The notes beneath the pieces were generated by a model that made no database searches, was not told the origin of the DNA, and was given only the letters and a program-made list of their open reading frames with translations. From assembly GCA_934247875.1 (NCBI GenBank), contig CAKQJZ010000041.1:1-17650 (forward strand): a stretch of DNA of 17,650 nucleotides, written 5' to 3'. A program made the translations under genes and the position numbers. Of this stretch, positions 1 to 6,713 are shown piece after piece. The stretch comes from an uncultured Spirochaetales bacterium. Lineage in GTDB: Bacteria; Spirochaetota; Spirochaetia; Sphaerochaetales; Sphaerochaetaceae. How positions within the stretch are numbered: position 1 is the stretch's first letter; each line of letters begins with the position of its first letter.

Positions 1-38
1 TATTTCTTGTATTATTACATGAGTATTTGTTATTGCTG

Positions 39-72
39 GAATATTTCATTTGAGACATCTATGGAAATATTC
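39..72. repeat. 9-bp perfect inverted repeat upstream of glgA
   Basis: Arms GAATATTTC (39-47) and GAAATATTC (64-72) are perfect reverse complements separated by 16 nt, and a short T run follows the right arm. It could be an operator for glgA or the remnant of a weak terminator of a gene left of the window. The rest of the 147-bp leader shows no clear gene, no Shine-Dalgarno before the glgA ATG and no convincing -35/-10 pair. Confidence 0.4.
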
Positions 73-147
73 TTTTGCGACGCACATATAACTATAGCAG
101 AACATGATTAGCTTTACTTTGAGAATTACTCACTTTAAACTGGTTTT

Positions 148-1605
148 ATGAAGAAAATTCTATTTGCAGCATCTGAATGCGTACCTTTTGTTAAAACGGG
201 AGGGCTCGCAGATGTAGCCGGCTCTCTTCCTAAGAGCTTAGATAAAAAAGAATTCGACGTTAGAGTAATAATCCCTAACTATCATGCAATACCTGAAGAG
301 TATCGAAATAAGATGAAGACTCTTTACTATTTCCAGATGGATAACAGAATCTATGTTGGAATAAAAGAGCTGGAACTAGATGGCATCATCTACTACTTTG
401 TAGATAATGAGCAATACTTCTCAGGTCTTGTACCCTACTACGATATGTTCCAGGACCTTGAAAGGTTCGCATACTTTTCAAAAGCAGTGCTATCTGCTCT
501 GCCTCTTATTGGTTTCAGACCAGACATCATACACGCTCATGACTGGCAAGCGTCCCTGATTCCTGTATATCTCAATACTGTCTTCCAAGGTGATCCTTTC
601 TTCAGAGGAATCAGAACAGTTATGACTATACATAACATCAGATTCCAAGGCACATGGAATGTCGGGCATTTGAAGTGGGTCACAGGACTTCCTAATGAAT
701 GCTTCCAGCCAGGTCTCTTAGTATCTCCATACCAAAACAGAAACTACCCAGAATGCGACTGGAATGCATCTATGCTAAGAGGGGGACTTGTATACTCTGA
801 TTACATCACTACAGTATCAAGGTCCTATGCTGAAGAGATTCAGACGCCTAATTTCTCAGATGGACTTGATGACATACTAAGATGGAGAAGAGATAGGCTT
901 TGGGGCATAGTCAATGGCATTGACTACTCTATCTGGAACCCTGCTAAAGATGAAAAAATTGAAGCAAAATACAATTTAGTCAACTTCAGAGCAAAGAAGA
1001 AAGAGAACAAAGTCGCACTTCAGAAAAGACTGGGGCTTAAAGAGAATCCTGATGTATTCACTATTGGTCTTATATCACGCTTAACAGACCAGAAGGGCCT
1101 AGATATCCTAGACAGAGCTATGGATCAGCTTTGCTCAAAGAACATCAACTTGATCATTCTTGGCAAAGGCGAAGAGTACTATGAGAATATGATGAGGTAC
1201 TATGAGAATAAGTACAGAGGCAAAGTCAGCGCAAACATATGCTACAGCGATGAGCTATCACATCAGATCTATGCTTCATCTGATGCGCTCTTAGTGCCTA
1301 GTGCTTTTGAGCCATGCGGACTGACGCAGCTTATAGCTCTTAAATATGGAACTATACCTATTGTACATGAAATCGGAGGCTTGAAAGATACAGTCAAGCC
1401 ATACAATGAATTTGAGAAGACAGGGACAGGCTTCTCATTCAATGGCTACTCTTCTGAGCTTCTTCTAGACAGAATCAATCATGCATCCTATACATACTAC
1501 GATAGAAACAAAGACTGGAATGATATTGCACGTAGAGCAATGAAAGAAGATTGGTCTTGGACTAATTCATCAAAGATCTACGAAAAGCTCTATAACGAAA
1601 TGTGA
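148..1605 (+). CDS. glgA: Glycogen (starch) synthase, GT5 family
   Basis: Transfers glucose from ADP-glucose to the non-reducing end of an alpha-1,4-glucan, the chain-elongation step of glycogen synthesis in the cytoplasm. The 485-aa length is normal for bacterial GlgA. The N-terminal Rossmann domain opens with the ADP-glucose motif KTGGLADV (K16), followed by HAHDWQ near residue 130 and TIHN soon after. The C-terminal domain carries the catalytic motif FEPCGLTQ (Glu about 388) and an IGGLKDTV segment, as in GT5 enzymes. The gene stands alone on its strand in this window; glgB or glgC may lie to the left. The ATG has no visible Shine-Dalgarno. Its TGA (1603-1605) directly abuts the stop of the converging ogt, leaving no room for a terminator. 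Identity is secure. Confidence 0.96.
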   Translation: MKKILFAASECVPFVKTGGLADVAGSLPKSLDKKEFDVRVIIPNYHAIPEEYRNKMKTLYYFQMDNRIYVGIKELELDGIIYYFVDNEQYFSGLVPYYDMFQDLERFAYFSKAVLSALPLIGFRPDIIHAHDWQASLIPVYLNTVFQGDPFFRGIRTVMTIHNIRFQGTWNVGHLKWVTGLPNECFQPGLLVSPYQNRNYPECDWNASMLRGGLVYSDYITTVSRSYAEEIQTPNFSDGLDDILRWRRDRLWGIVNGIDYSIWNPAKDEKIEAKYNLVNFRAKKKENKVALQKRLGLKENPDVFTIGLISRLTDQKGLDILDRAMDQLCSKNINLIILGKGEEYYENMMRYYENKYRGKVSANICYSDELSHQIYASSDALLVPSAFEPCGLTQLIALKYGTIPIVHEIGGLKDTVKPYNEFEKTGTGFSFNGYSSELLLDRINHASYTYYDRNKDWNDIARRAMKEDWSWTNSSKIYEKLYNEM

Positions 1606-2103
1606 TTATCGCATAGCGCTCTCAAGCTCCAAGAGAGAGCGCTTTCTCTCTAATCCTGCACTGTAGCCCTTCAAAGAGCCATCGCTTCCTATGACTCTAT
1701 GGCAAGGCACAATAATCAGTATCGGATTCTTTCCTATTGCATGCCCTATAGCTTGATATGAGTGCAAAGAGAGCATTGAGGCTATATCTTTATATGTCCG
1801 TGTCTCTCCATATGGAATATCAAGGAGCAAGCGCCATACGCTCTTCTCAAACTCAGTACCGATTAGATTCAATGGGATATCACACATAGGCTTTGAGTTC
1901 TTGAAATATCTATCCAGAAACTCAATTGTCCTTTCATTGATATCATTAGTTTGAGCTTTATAAAGATCAGGCTTCTTATCGCTGAAGAAAACTCTTCTTA
2001 GCCCTTTCTCATCAGACTCAATAGTCATAGCGCCTAGTGGAGAGGAATATGTAGAGATATAAAAAAGAGGTGGTTCTCCACCTCCTGCGTTAGTTAGTTT
2101 CAA
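1606..2103 (-). CDS. ogt: Methylated-DNA--protein cysteine methyltransferase (Ogt/MGMT family)
   Basis: Suicide repair protein that moves an alkyl group from O6-alkylguanine (or O4-alkylthymine) to its own cysteine. The C-terminal domain has the hallmark IVPCHRVIG with acceptor Cys134, Asn126 eight residues before it, Tyr104 in the helix-turn-helix region, and a GLERKRSLLELE tail. The residue matching the Arg finger of human MGMT (Arg128), 17 before the Cys, is Gln117, which is unusual. Residue numbers use the longest frame, which begins with TTG at 2103 inside the end of the anti-sigma gene and has no Shine-Dalgarno. A terminator-like hairpin (2061-2086) lies within codons 6-15. The next ATG (2028-2026) would remove the first beta strand, so the true start is unsettled. 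It is the last gene of the cysS/sigma/anti-sigma run. Confidence 0.88.
   Translation of the reverse strand: MKLTNAGGGEPPLFYISTYSSPLGAMTIESDEKGLRRVFFSDKKPDLYKAQTNDINERTIEFLDRYFKNSKPMCDIPLNLIGTEFEKSVWRLLLDIPYGETRTYKDIASMLSLHSYQAIGHAIGKNPILIIVPCHRVIGSDGSLKGYSAGLERKRSLLELESAMR
2061..2086 (-). terminator. Intrinsic terminator after the anti-sigma gene, inside the start of ogt
   Basis: Read on the minus strand, AGGAGGTGG pairs with CCACCTCTT (nine pairs, one G-U) around an AGAA loop, and the 3' arm runs into six T. It starts 4 nt after the anti-sigma stop codon, the usual place for an operon terminator, but the ogt reading frame runs through it. The 5' arm also contains a perfect Shine-Dalgarno core with no start codon at a usable distance. 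Confidence 0.7.
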
Positions 2104-2623
2104 TAGGCTGCAGCCCTTTCATTGTTATATTGACGTTGTAGCCTTTGCTATCAAGGTATTGCATAATCTCTTCAAGCGTATAATCATCCAAAGAGCCCTT
2201 GCCTGAAGAAACATATCTTACATTCTGCTGATCTGCAGAAATCAGGAATGAAGGAAGGATATCTTCTGTCTGAGAAGGATTAGAGCCAAAGAACATAAAG
2301 CCTCCGATGAAGATGAAGACAACAGCAGCAGCTGCAGTGATCATTGCAGGCAGACTCATCTCAATCTTTCTTCTAAAGAAATTGACCTTCTTTCCACTCT
2401 GGAAATACTTCTGATCAAGTGTGTTGAAAATCATATCTTTTTTGCGGTCCAAAAGCTCATCAGATGTTTTAGTAGCCTTTACTGTCTCATCCAGCTCAGC
2501 CATATTAGCAAGCTGTTTGCGACATGCTTCGCAGTGCTCTAAGTGCTCCTGAACCTGTGTCTTATAAGGCTCTTTTAACTCACCATCCAAATAAGCAGAA
2601 AGCAGCTGACCATCAATACACAT
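2090..2623 (-). CDS. Membrane-anchored zinc anti-sigma factor (ZAS/RsrA-type N-terminus)
   Basis: Expected to bind and silence the ECF sigma factor encoded just upstream. In the 177-aa product from ATG 2623, the N-terminal zinc anti-sigma domain has the HxxxCxxC motif (H27, C31, C34) and a further Cys at position 2 as likely fourth ligand. A cytoplasmic linker of about 55 residues is followed by one hydrophobic segment (about 92-112), then an extracytoplasmic tail of about 65 residues without a recognised domain. The start at 2623 is chosen because GGAGG (2634-2630) sits 6 nt upstream; the frame is open 10 codons further but without such a signal. It overlaps the end of the sigma gene by 11 nt, which suggests translational coupling. 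The signal sensed is unknown; the Cys/His cluster leaves redox or zinc sensing possible. Confidence 0.85.
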   Translation of the reverse strand: MCIDGQLLSAYLDGELKEPYKTQVQEHLEHCEACRKQLANMAELDETVKATKTSDELLDRKKDMIFNTLDQKYFQSGKKVNFFRRKIEMSLPAMITAAAAVVFIFIGGFMFFGSNPSQTEDILPSFLISADQQNVRYVSSGKGSLDDYTLEEIMQYLDSKGYNVNITMKGLQPIETN

Positions 2624-3143
2624 CTTTATCCTCCACCCTAAGCAGTTCTTCAAGCTTCTTACGGGCTCTATGAACTCTTACTTTGACATTTGTCTCAGAA
2701 ATACCAAGGACTTTGCCTATCGATTTATAGTCCAGATCAGAGAACTCTTTAAGCTGAATCACCAGCCTTAGATTTTCAGGCAGCTGATTGATTGCAAGCC
2801 TTACTTCCTTCTTGTTCTCTTCCTCAATTAACTTACCAATCCCTTCCTTCTGGGAATTATCGACAGGTACCTTCTTGATCTTCTCAATCATCTGGATCTC
2901 ACGCTTGTTGCGCCTGATGTGATTGAGTGCGAGGTTCTTGGCAACTCTTAAGAGCCAGTACTTCGCATCATCCTCACTTGGAAAGGTCATGTTCTTAACA
3001 TAGAACCTTTCAAATGTCTCCTGCGTAAGATCTTCAGCTATCTCAAGGTTATATACGATATGCTGTATCACCTGGATAATCAGATGGTAATTAGCCTCAT
3101 ATATGACCTTGAAATCATCTCGGTCCGTACTTTTTATTTCCAT
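2613..3143 (-). CDS. ECF-family RNA polymerase sigma factor (sigma-70 regions 2 and 4 only)
   Basis: Directs RNA polymerase to a stress or envelope regulon. At 176 aa it has the ECF size. Region 2 spans about residues 10-80, with the core-binding and -10 motifs AEDLTQETFERFY (36-48) and WLLRVAKNLALNHIRR (63-78). A linker of about 35 charged residues follows, then region 4 at 121-166 with a helix-turn-helix ending in ISETNVKVRVHRARKKL. No region 1 or 3 is present. It lies 41 bp downstream of cysS and overlaps its anti-sigma gene, the classic ECF arrangement. The ATG has only a weak Shine-Dalgarno. TGTAAC at 3175-3170, a known type of ECF -35 element, occurs just upstream and might be an autoregulated promoter, but no clear -10 accompanies it. 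The ECF subgroup was not determined. Confidence 0.9.
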   Translation of the reverse strand: MEIKSTDRDDFKVIYEANYHLIIQVIQHIVYNLEIAEDLTQETFERFYVKNMTFPSEDDAKYWLLRVAKNLALNHIRRNKREIQMIEKIKKVPVDNSQKEGIGKLIEEENKKEVRLAINQLPENLRLVIQLKEFSDLDYKSIGKVLGISETNVKVRVHRARKKLEELLRVEDKDVY

Positions 3144-3184
3144 AATCTTAACAACTGCCCTTTCAAATGGTTACAAAACTTTCT

Positions 3185-4585
3185 TTATTTCTTTTCGAGA
3201 ACAGGTCCATTTGGAGTGTCTTTAACGATAAGATTGCGTGATAAGAGTATATCTCTGATTTCATCAGCTCTCTTGAAATCCTTAGCCTTCTTAGCAGCTT
3301 TTCTCTCCTCAACTAGACGCCAATCATCCTCTGTTCCTATCTTCTCTTCCTTCTTGGCTTCGACTTTATCAAGGTTCAAGCCTAAAATCCTATCCATCTT
3401 AGAGACAGCAGCAAGCTTATCTGATGGAGTGATTGAATTATCCTTCAAAAGCATGTGGAGCTGAGAAAGCGCTTCAGGGCACTTAAGGTCATTAGCCATA
3501 GCAGCTTCAAATGCGTCGACATAGACTTTAGCGGCATCGCTTATTGAAGAGGCTGCATCTCCAAGTGCCTTAAGCTCTGCAATCTTCTGGCAAATACCCT
3601 CTCTTGCAGCTTTAGCATGGTCCATAGCCTCATAAGAGAACTTAAGCTGGCTTCTATAGTGTCCGCCCAAGCAGAAATATCTATAGTCCAGTGGATCATA
3701 GCCATGATTTATAAGGACAGAAAGAGTTAAGAACTCACCAGATGATTTGCTCATCTTTCCTTTATCATTCAGAAGGAACTCTCCATGGCACCAATAATCT
3801 ACCCACTTCTTACCAGTAGCTGCCTCACTCTGAGCTATCTCATTAGTATGATGGACAGGAATAGCATCAATACCGCCACAGTGGATATCAAAATGCTCAC
3901 CAAGGTATTTCATAGACATAGCAGAGCACTCAATATGCCAGCCTGGGTAGCCTCTGCCCCATGGACTATCCCACATCATTGCCTGCTCACCGAACTTTGA
4001 GTTTGTGAACCAGAGTACGAAGTCTTTAGGGTTCTTCTTATTTGAGTCGACTTCGATTCTTGCGCCGCTTTTCAGATCATCGAGATTCAGCTTTGCAAGC
4101 TTGCCATAGTCATCTATAGAATCAATTGAGAAGTAAACATTGCCACCTGATATGTATGTATGGCCACCATCTTCAAGACGCTTTATAAGCTTGATCATAT
4201 CTTCAATATGGTCAGTAGCCTTACATACGATATCTGGTCTCTTTATATTAAGAGCTGCAGTATCTTTGAAGAAAGCATCTGTATAGAAAGCAGCAATATC
4301 CCAAACAGACTTACCTGTCTCTTTGCTTCGCTTATTTAGCTTATCTTCTCCATCATCCCCATCGCCTGTCAGATGTCCAACATCTGTTATATTCATGCAA
4401 TGCGTAACTTTATAACCATTCTCTTCAAGTGTTCTATGGAGAAGATCCTCAAATATATATGTTCTTAGATTACCAATATGGGCATAGTTATAAACAGTTG
4501 GACCACAGCAATACATTGAAGCTTTTCCTTCAACGATTGGAACGAATTCCTCGACTTTACGATCCATAGTATTATAAATTTTCAT
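3185..4585 (-). CDS. cysS: Cysteinyl-tRNA synthetase
   Basis: Class I aminoacyl-tRNA synthetase that charges tRNA-Cys. The 466-aa protein has the HIGN version of the HIGH motif (36-39) and KMSKS at 277-281. The zinc site that selects cysteine is complete: C27 in the YCCG motif, C220 in HIECSAM, and H245 and E249 in HHTNE. The C-terminal helical DALR-type region and a Lys/Glu-rich linker complete a normal length. Start choice is firm: GGAGG (4596-4592) lies 6 nt before the ATG. The gene is divergent from the murB-like gene across 87 bp. A weak promoter (TTGTTG, 17 nt, TAACAT) can be drawn there. The sigma gene follows after 41 bp with no terminator, so it may be partly co-transcribed. Confidence 0.97.
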   Translation of the reverse strand: MKIYNTMDRKVEEFVPIVEGKASMYCCGPTVYNYAHIGNLRTYIFEDLLHRTLEENGYKVTHCMNITDVGHLTGDGDDGEDKLNKRSKETGKSVWDIAAFYTDAFFKDTAALNIKRPDIVCKATDHIEDMIKLIKRLEDGGHTYISGGNVYFSIDSIDDYGKLAKLNLDDLKSGARIEVDSNKKNPKDFVLWFTNSKFGEQAMMWDSPWGRGYPGWHIECSAMSMKYLGEHFDIHCGGIDAIPVHHTNEIAQSEAATGKKWVDYWCHGEFLLNDKGKMSKSSGEFLTLSVLINHGYDPLDYRYFCLGGHYRSQLKFSYEAMDHAKAAREGICQKIAELKALGDAASSISDAAKVYVDAFEAAMANDLKCPEALSQLHMLLKDNSITPSDKLAAVSKMDRILGLNLDKVEAKKEEKIGTEDDWRLVEERKAAKKAKDFKRADEIRDILLSRNLIVKDTPNGPVLEKK

Positions 4586-4636
4586 GCTTTGCCTCCGCTT
4601 TAATGTTAATTAAATCTGCCATTTTCAACAATGGAA

Positions 4637-4665
4637 TAGAAAAACTAACATACTAATTTTATAAT
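4637..4665 (+). promoter_or_regulatory. Promoter of the murB-like gene, likely giving a leaderless transcript
   Basis: TAGAAA (4637-4642), a 17-nt spacer and a consensus TATAAT (4660-4665). Only 7 nt separate the -10 box from the ATG at 4673, so transcription would begin at or next to the start codon. There is no Shine-Dalgarno before that ATG. Confidence 0.6.
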
Positions 4666-4672
4666 TATAACA

Positions 4673-5566
4673 ATGAAACGTTTAAGTGGATACCTCAGAG
4701 ACCTTATTTGCATAAGTGAATTTCATCAATTGAAAGATGATACAATGCTCCATAACAGTGGGCTTGCGCGCTATTATGCAGAGCCTAGAGACCTCAATGA
4801 ATGCACAGAAGTATTAGAGAATGCATATAAGAAAGGACTTGAAGTAAAAGTCATAGGAAGCGGGACTCACACACTTATAAGCGACAACGGATTTGAAGGG
4901 CTTCTGCTCTCAACTAAGAGCATGAATGGCATAACGCTTAAAGGCAACCTCATCACAGCTTATGCGGGTGAGACACTGGACAATATAATAAACAAATCAA
5001 TCAATCATCATTTGATAGGGCTTGAGCAGCTTGCAGGTATTCCAGGAACTCTCGGAGGCGCACTCAAAGTCAATGCAGCAGCCAATGGCGCAAAGCTATC
5101 AGACTTCATCTTCTATATAGACTATCTGAAAAAAGATGGCTCATTTAACAGAACACCAGTATATAGCGAGACTTTCGGCCATAATGGCATAACGCTACCA
5201 GAGGATTCAATCTTCATAGCAGCAGGGCTTAGAATGACTCCTTCCTCATCTACTGCTGAAGCAAGACTCAGAAAAGAGATGTTTACAGAGCTTATGCTAG
5301 TTCCTCCTATTGGGAGAATGCTTGCTGATGTCTTCTATGACACAGAAGATCATAAAGCTGCAGATATTATAAAAGAGCTCAGAATGCAAGGCGTGTCGGG
5401 ACTCAAAGCTGAATTCTCTGATTATAATGCCAATATGATTCTGACTTATGAAGGCTGCAAAGCAGAAGAAGTCAAAACTCTTATCAACAGAGCAATCGTC
5501 AAAGCCAAAGAAACTCTTGGAATAACACTTAAGCCATCTGTTTCTATAATAGGCAAATTCAGTTAA
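4673..5566 (+). CDS. MurB-family FAD-binding protein with replaced catalytic residues
   Basis: The fold resembles UDP-N-acetylenolpyruvoylglucosamine reductase, the second step of peptidoglycan precursor synthesis. The 297-aa length fits MurB. The FAD-binding half has IGSGTHTLISDNGFEG (61-76, the GxGSNxL region) and AGIPGTLGGALKVNAAANG (121-139). The substrate half keeps the spacing of the family, ending with NANMILTYEG and LKPSVSIIG. By eye the catalytic set is gone: the YR pair after FG is H170-N171, the proton-donor Ser of the GS-(V/F)-F motif is D219, and the final Glu of the L-x-x-E-V motif is S289. GSN in the first motif is GTH. So it may be a paralogue with another role or an inactive one; true MurB may be elsewhere. 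It probably starts at 4673 as a leaderless message. Its end overlaps the next gene by 8 nt. Confidence 0.8.
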   Translation: MKRLSGYLRDLICISEFHQLKDDTMLHNSGLARYYAEPRDLNECTEVLENAYKKGLEVKVIGSGTHTLISDNGFEGLLLSTKSMNGITLKGNLITAYAGETLDNIINKSINHHLIGLEQLAGIPGTLGGALKVNAAANGAKLSDFIFYIDYLKKDGSFNRTPVYSETFGHNGITLPEDSIFIAAGLRMTPSSSTAEARLRKEMFTELMLVPPIGRMLADVFYDTEDHKAADIIKELRMQGVSGLKAEFSDYNANMILTYEGCKAEEVKTLINRAIVKAKETLGITLKPSVSIIGKFS

Positions 5567-6572
5567 TCATAGAGAAAGAAAGCTTGAAGCCTTCTTTTGT
5601 CGATAGTGCTAAATGGAGTGTATAGTCATCTTTTGAGATTGATTTCTTCAGTTCCACTCCATATGTACCATTATCATATATAAGCGAAGCTCCTTTCAGA
5701 TTCAGCCTATAGTAATATCCTTTATCGAATGAATAGATTACCTTAATTCCTCTGTACTCTCCTTCTATCTTATACTCCCCTTCTCTCTTTCCGCTTCTCG
5801 AAATAGATGAGTCAGTTATGAATGAAACCATCAGCTCATTGAGCTTTAGCGTCTGTTTGACTTCGGCATTGAAATCCTGATACTCATATGAATACTTTGC
5901 ATCGTCTCCAAAAAACATATAGAAAGAGGCAGAATATATATCTCTATCGACTTCAAGCTTGAATGAAAGCTTTCCATCTTCGCTTTTCTCTTCAAGCTTC
6001 TCTATTTTTCCAAGTCGCAGCTCTACAAAATAGCTATTCATCTTTAGCGACAAAGCACTGAAAAGCGAAAATGTACCATTTTTCGATACTGATGAAGCTA
6101 AAAGCACATTGAAATATTGGATCTTACTTAAAAAGAGCATATAGAACGCAGTAGAAAGAGAGTATACACTCTGAAACTCATCGCTTTTCTTATCTTCAAG
6201 TGAGAAGAATGCAGCACTTTCAAAATAATCAAAATCTACAGACAGCCCTAATGCGTTTCCTCCATAGAAGAAGCGCGCATTGTTGATTTTGATCACTGAG
6301 CCTAAATTATTGCCATTCTTTCGCCACTTTGCTGCACGAGCTTTCAAAGAAAGAGGTGCCTTATATGGGTCTTTGACGAATCTCAAAAGACCTACTCTAT
6401 CTATCTCGCCGCTCTCAAAGAGAGGTGTATGGATATAAGTTCTTCCATAGCGCAAAGCAAAAAGATATTGCCCATCTCCTGCTTCAAATCCACTGTTATC
6501 AACATAAAGCGAATAAGCAGAGATAGAAAAAGAAGCAATAATCACGATAATCAATATAAACAGACGTCTCAT
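5559..6572 (-). CDS. Exported beta-rich protein of unknown function, possibly outer membrane
   Basis: I do not recognise the family. The 337-aa product begins with a clear signal peptide: two Arg, then a hydrophobic stretch to about residue 17, with possible cleavage after SISA or AYS (19-21). No lipobox cysteine is present. The rest has no further membrane helix and is made of alternating polar/hydrophobic stretches rich in Tyr, Phe and Ser, such as YSYEYQDFNAEV and YYYRLNLKGASLIYD, a pattern typical of beta barrels. Against an outer-membrane barrel, the last residue is Asn rather than Phe or Trp. It has no Shine-Dalgarno; a weak promoter lies immediately upstream (6606-6578). The gene stands alone, convergent with the murB-like gene (8-nt overlap) and divergent from ackA. 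Confidence 0.75.
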   Translation of the reverse strand: MRRLFILIIVIIASFSISAYSLYVDNSGFEAGDGQYLFALRYGRTYIHTPLFESGEIDRVGLLRFVKDPYKAPLSLKARAAKWRKNGNNLGSVIKINNARFFYGGNALGLSVDFDYFESAAFFSLEDKKSDEFQSVYSLSTAFYMLFLSKIQYFNVLLASSVSKNGTFSLFSALSLKMNSYFVELRLGKIEKLEEKSEDGKLSFKLEVDRDIYSASFYMFFGDDAKYSYEYQDFNAEVKQTLKLNELMVSFITDSSISRSGKREGEYKIEGEYRGIKVIYSFDKGYYYRLNLKGASLIYDNGTYGVELKKSISKDDYTLHLALSTKEGFKLSFSMIN

Positions 6573-6577
6573 ATTTA

Positions 6578-6606
6578 TATATCGTCTTGATTTTGATTAT
6601 TCTCTA
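6578..6606 (-). promoter_or_regulatory. Possible leaderless promoter of the exported protein gene
   Basis: On the minus strand TAGAGA (6606-6601), 17 nt, then GATATA (6583-6578), followed by only 5 nt before the ATG at 6572. The -10 match is weak. The layout repeats that seen before the murB-like gene and the 129-aa gene. Confidence 0.35.
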
Positions 6607-6680
6607 TATCTTGCCCTTAATTTCTTTTATTTGCCTATACTTTGAAAAAATTTTGATATATCCTAAAAAAGTACTTTCTA

Positions 6681-6703
6681 TATAATAGATGAAATCAAAG
6701 GAG
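6681..6703 (+). promoter_or_regulatory. ackA -10 box and Shine-Dalgarno
   Basis: A perfect TATAAT lies at 6681-6686; the region 16-18 nt upstream is AT-rich with no good -35. AAAGGAG (6697-6703) then precedes the ATG by 10 nt. If the -10 is used, the leader is only about 20 nt. Confidence 0.5.
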
Positions 6704-6713
6704 CTTTAGTACA

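Noticed and set aside
1..111. Open frame on the + strand from the window edge to a TAG at 109-111, possibly the end of a preceding gene
   Set aside because: Only 36 codons with an odd composition (many Tyr, Cys, Ile) and no recognisable end of a glg gene; chance is a fair explanation.
2078..2086. AGGAGGTGG as the ribosome-binding site of ogt
   Set aside because: No ATG, GTG or TTG in frame lies 4-12 nt downstream; it is better explained as the 5' arm of the terminator hairpin.
3060..3464. 134-codon + strand open frame across the sigma/cysS junction
   Set aside because: Lies antisense to two well-supported genes and has a low-complexity Ser/Leu/Phe composition typical of shadow frames.
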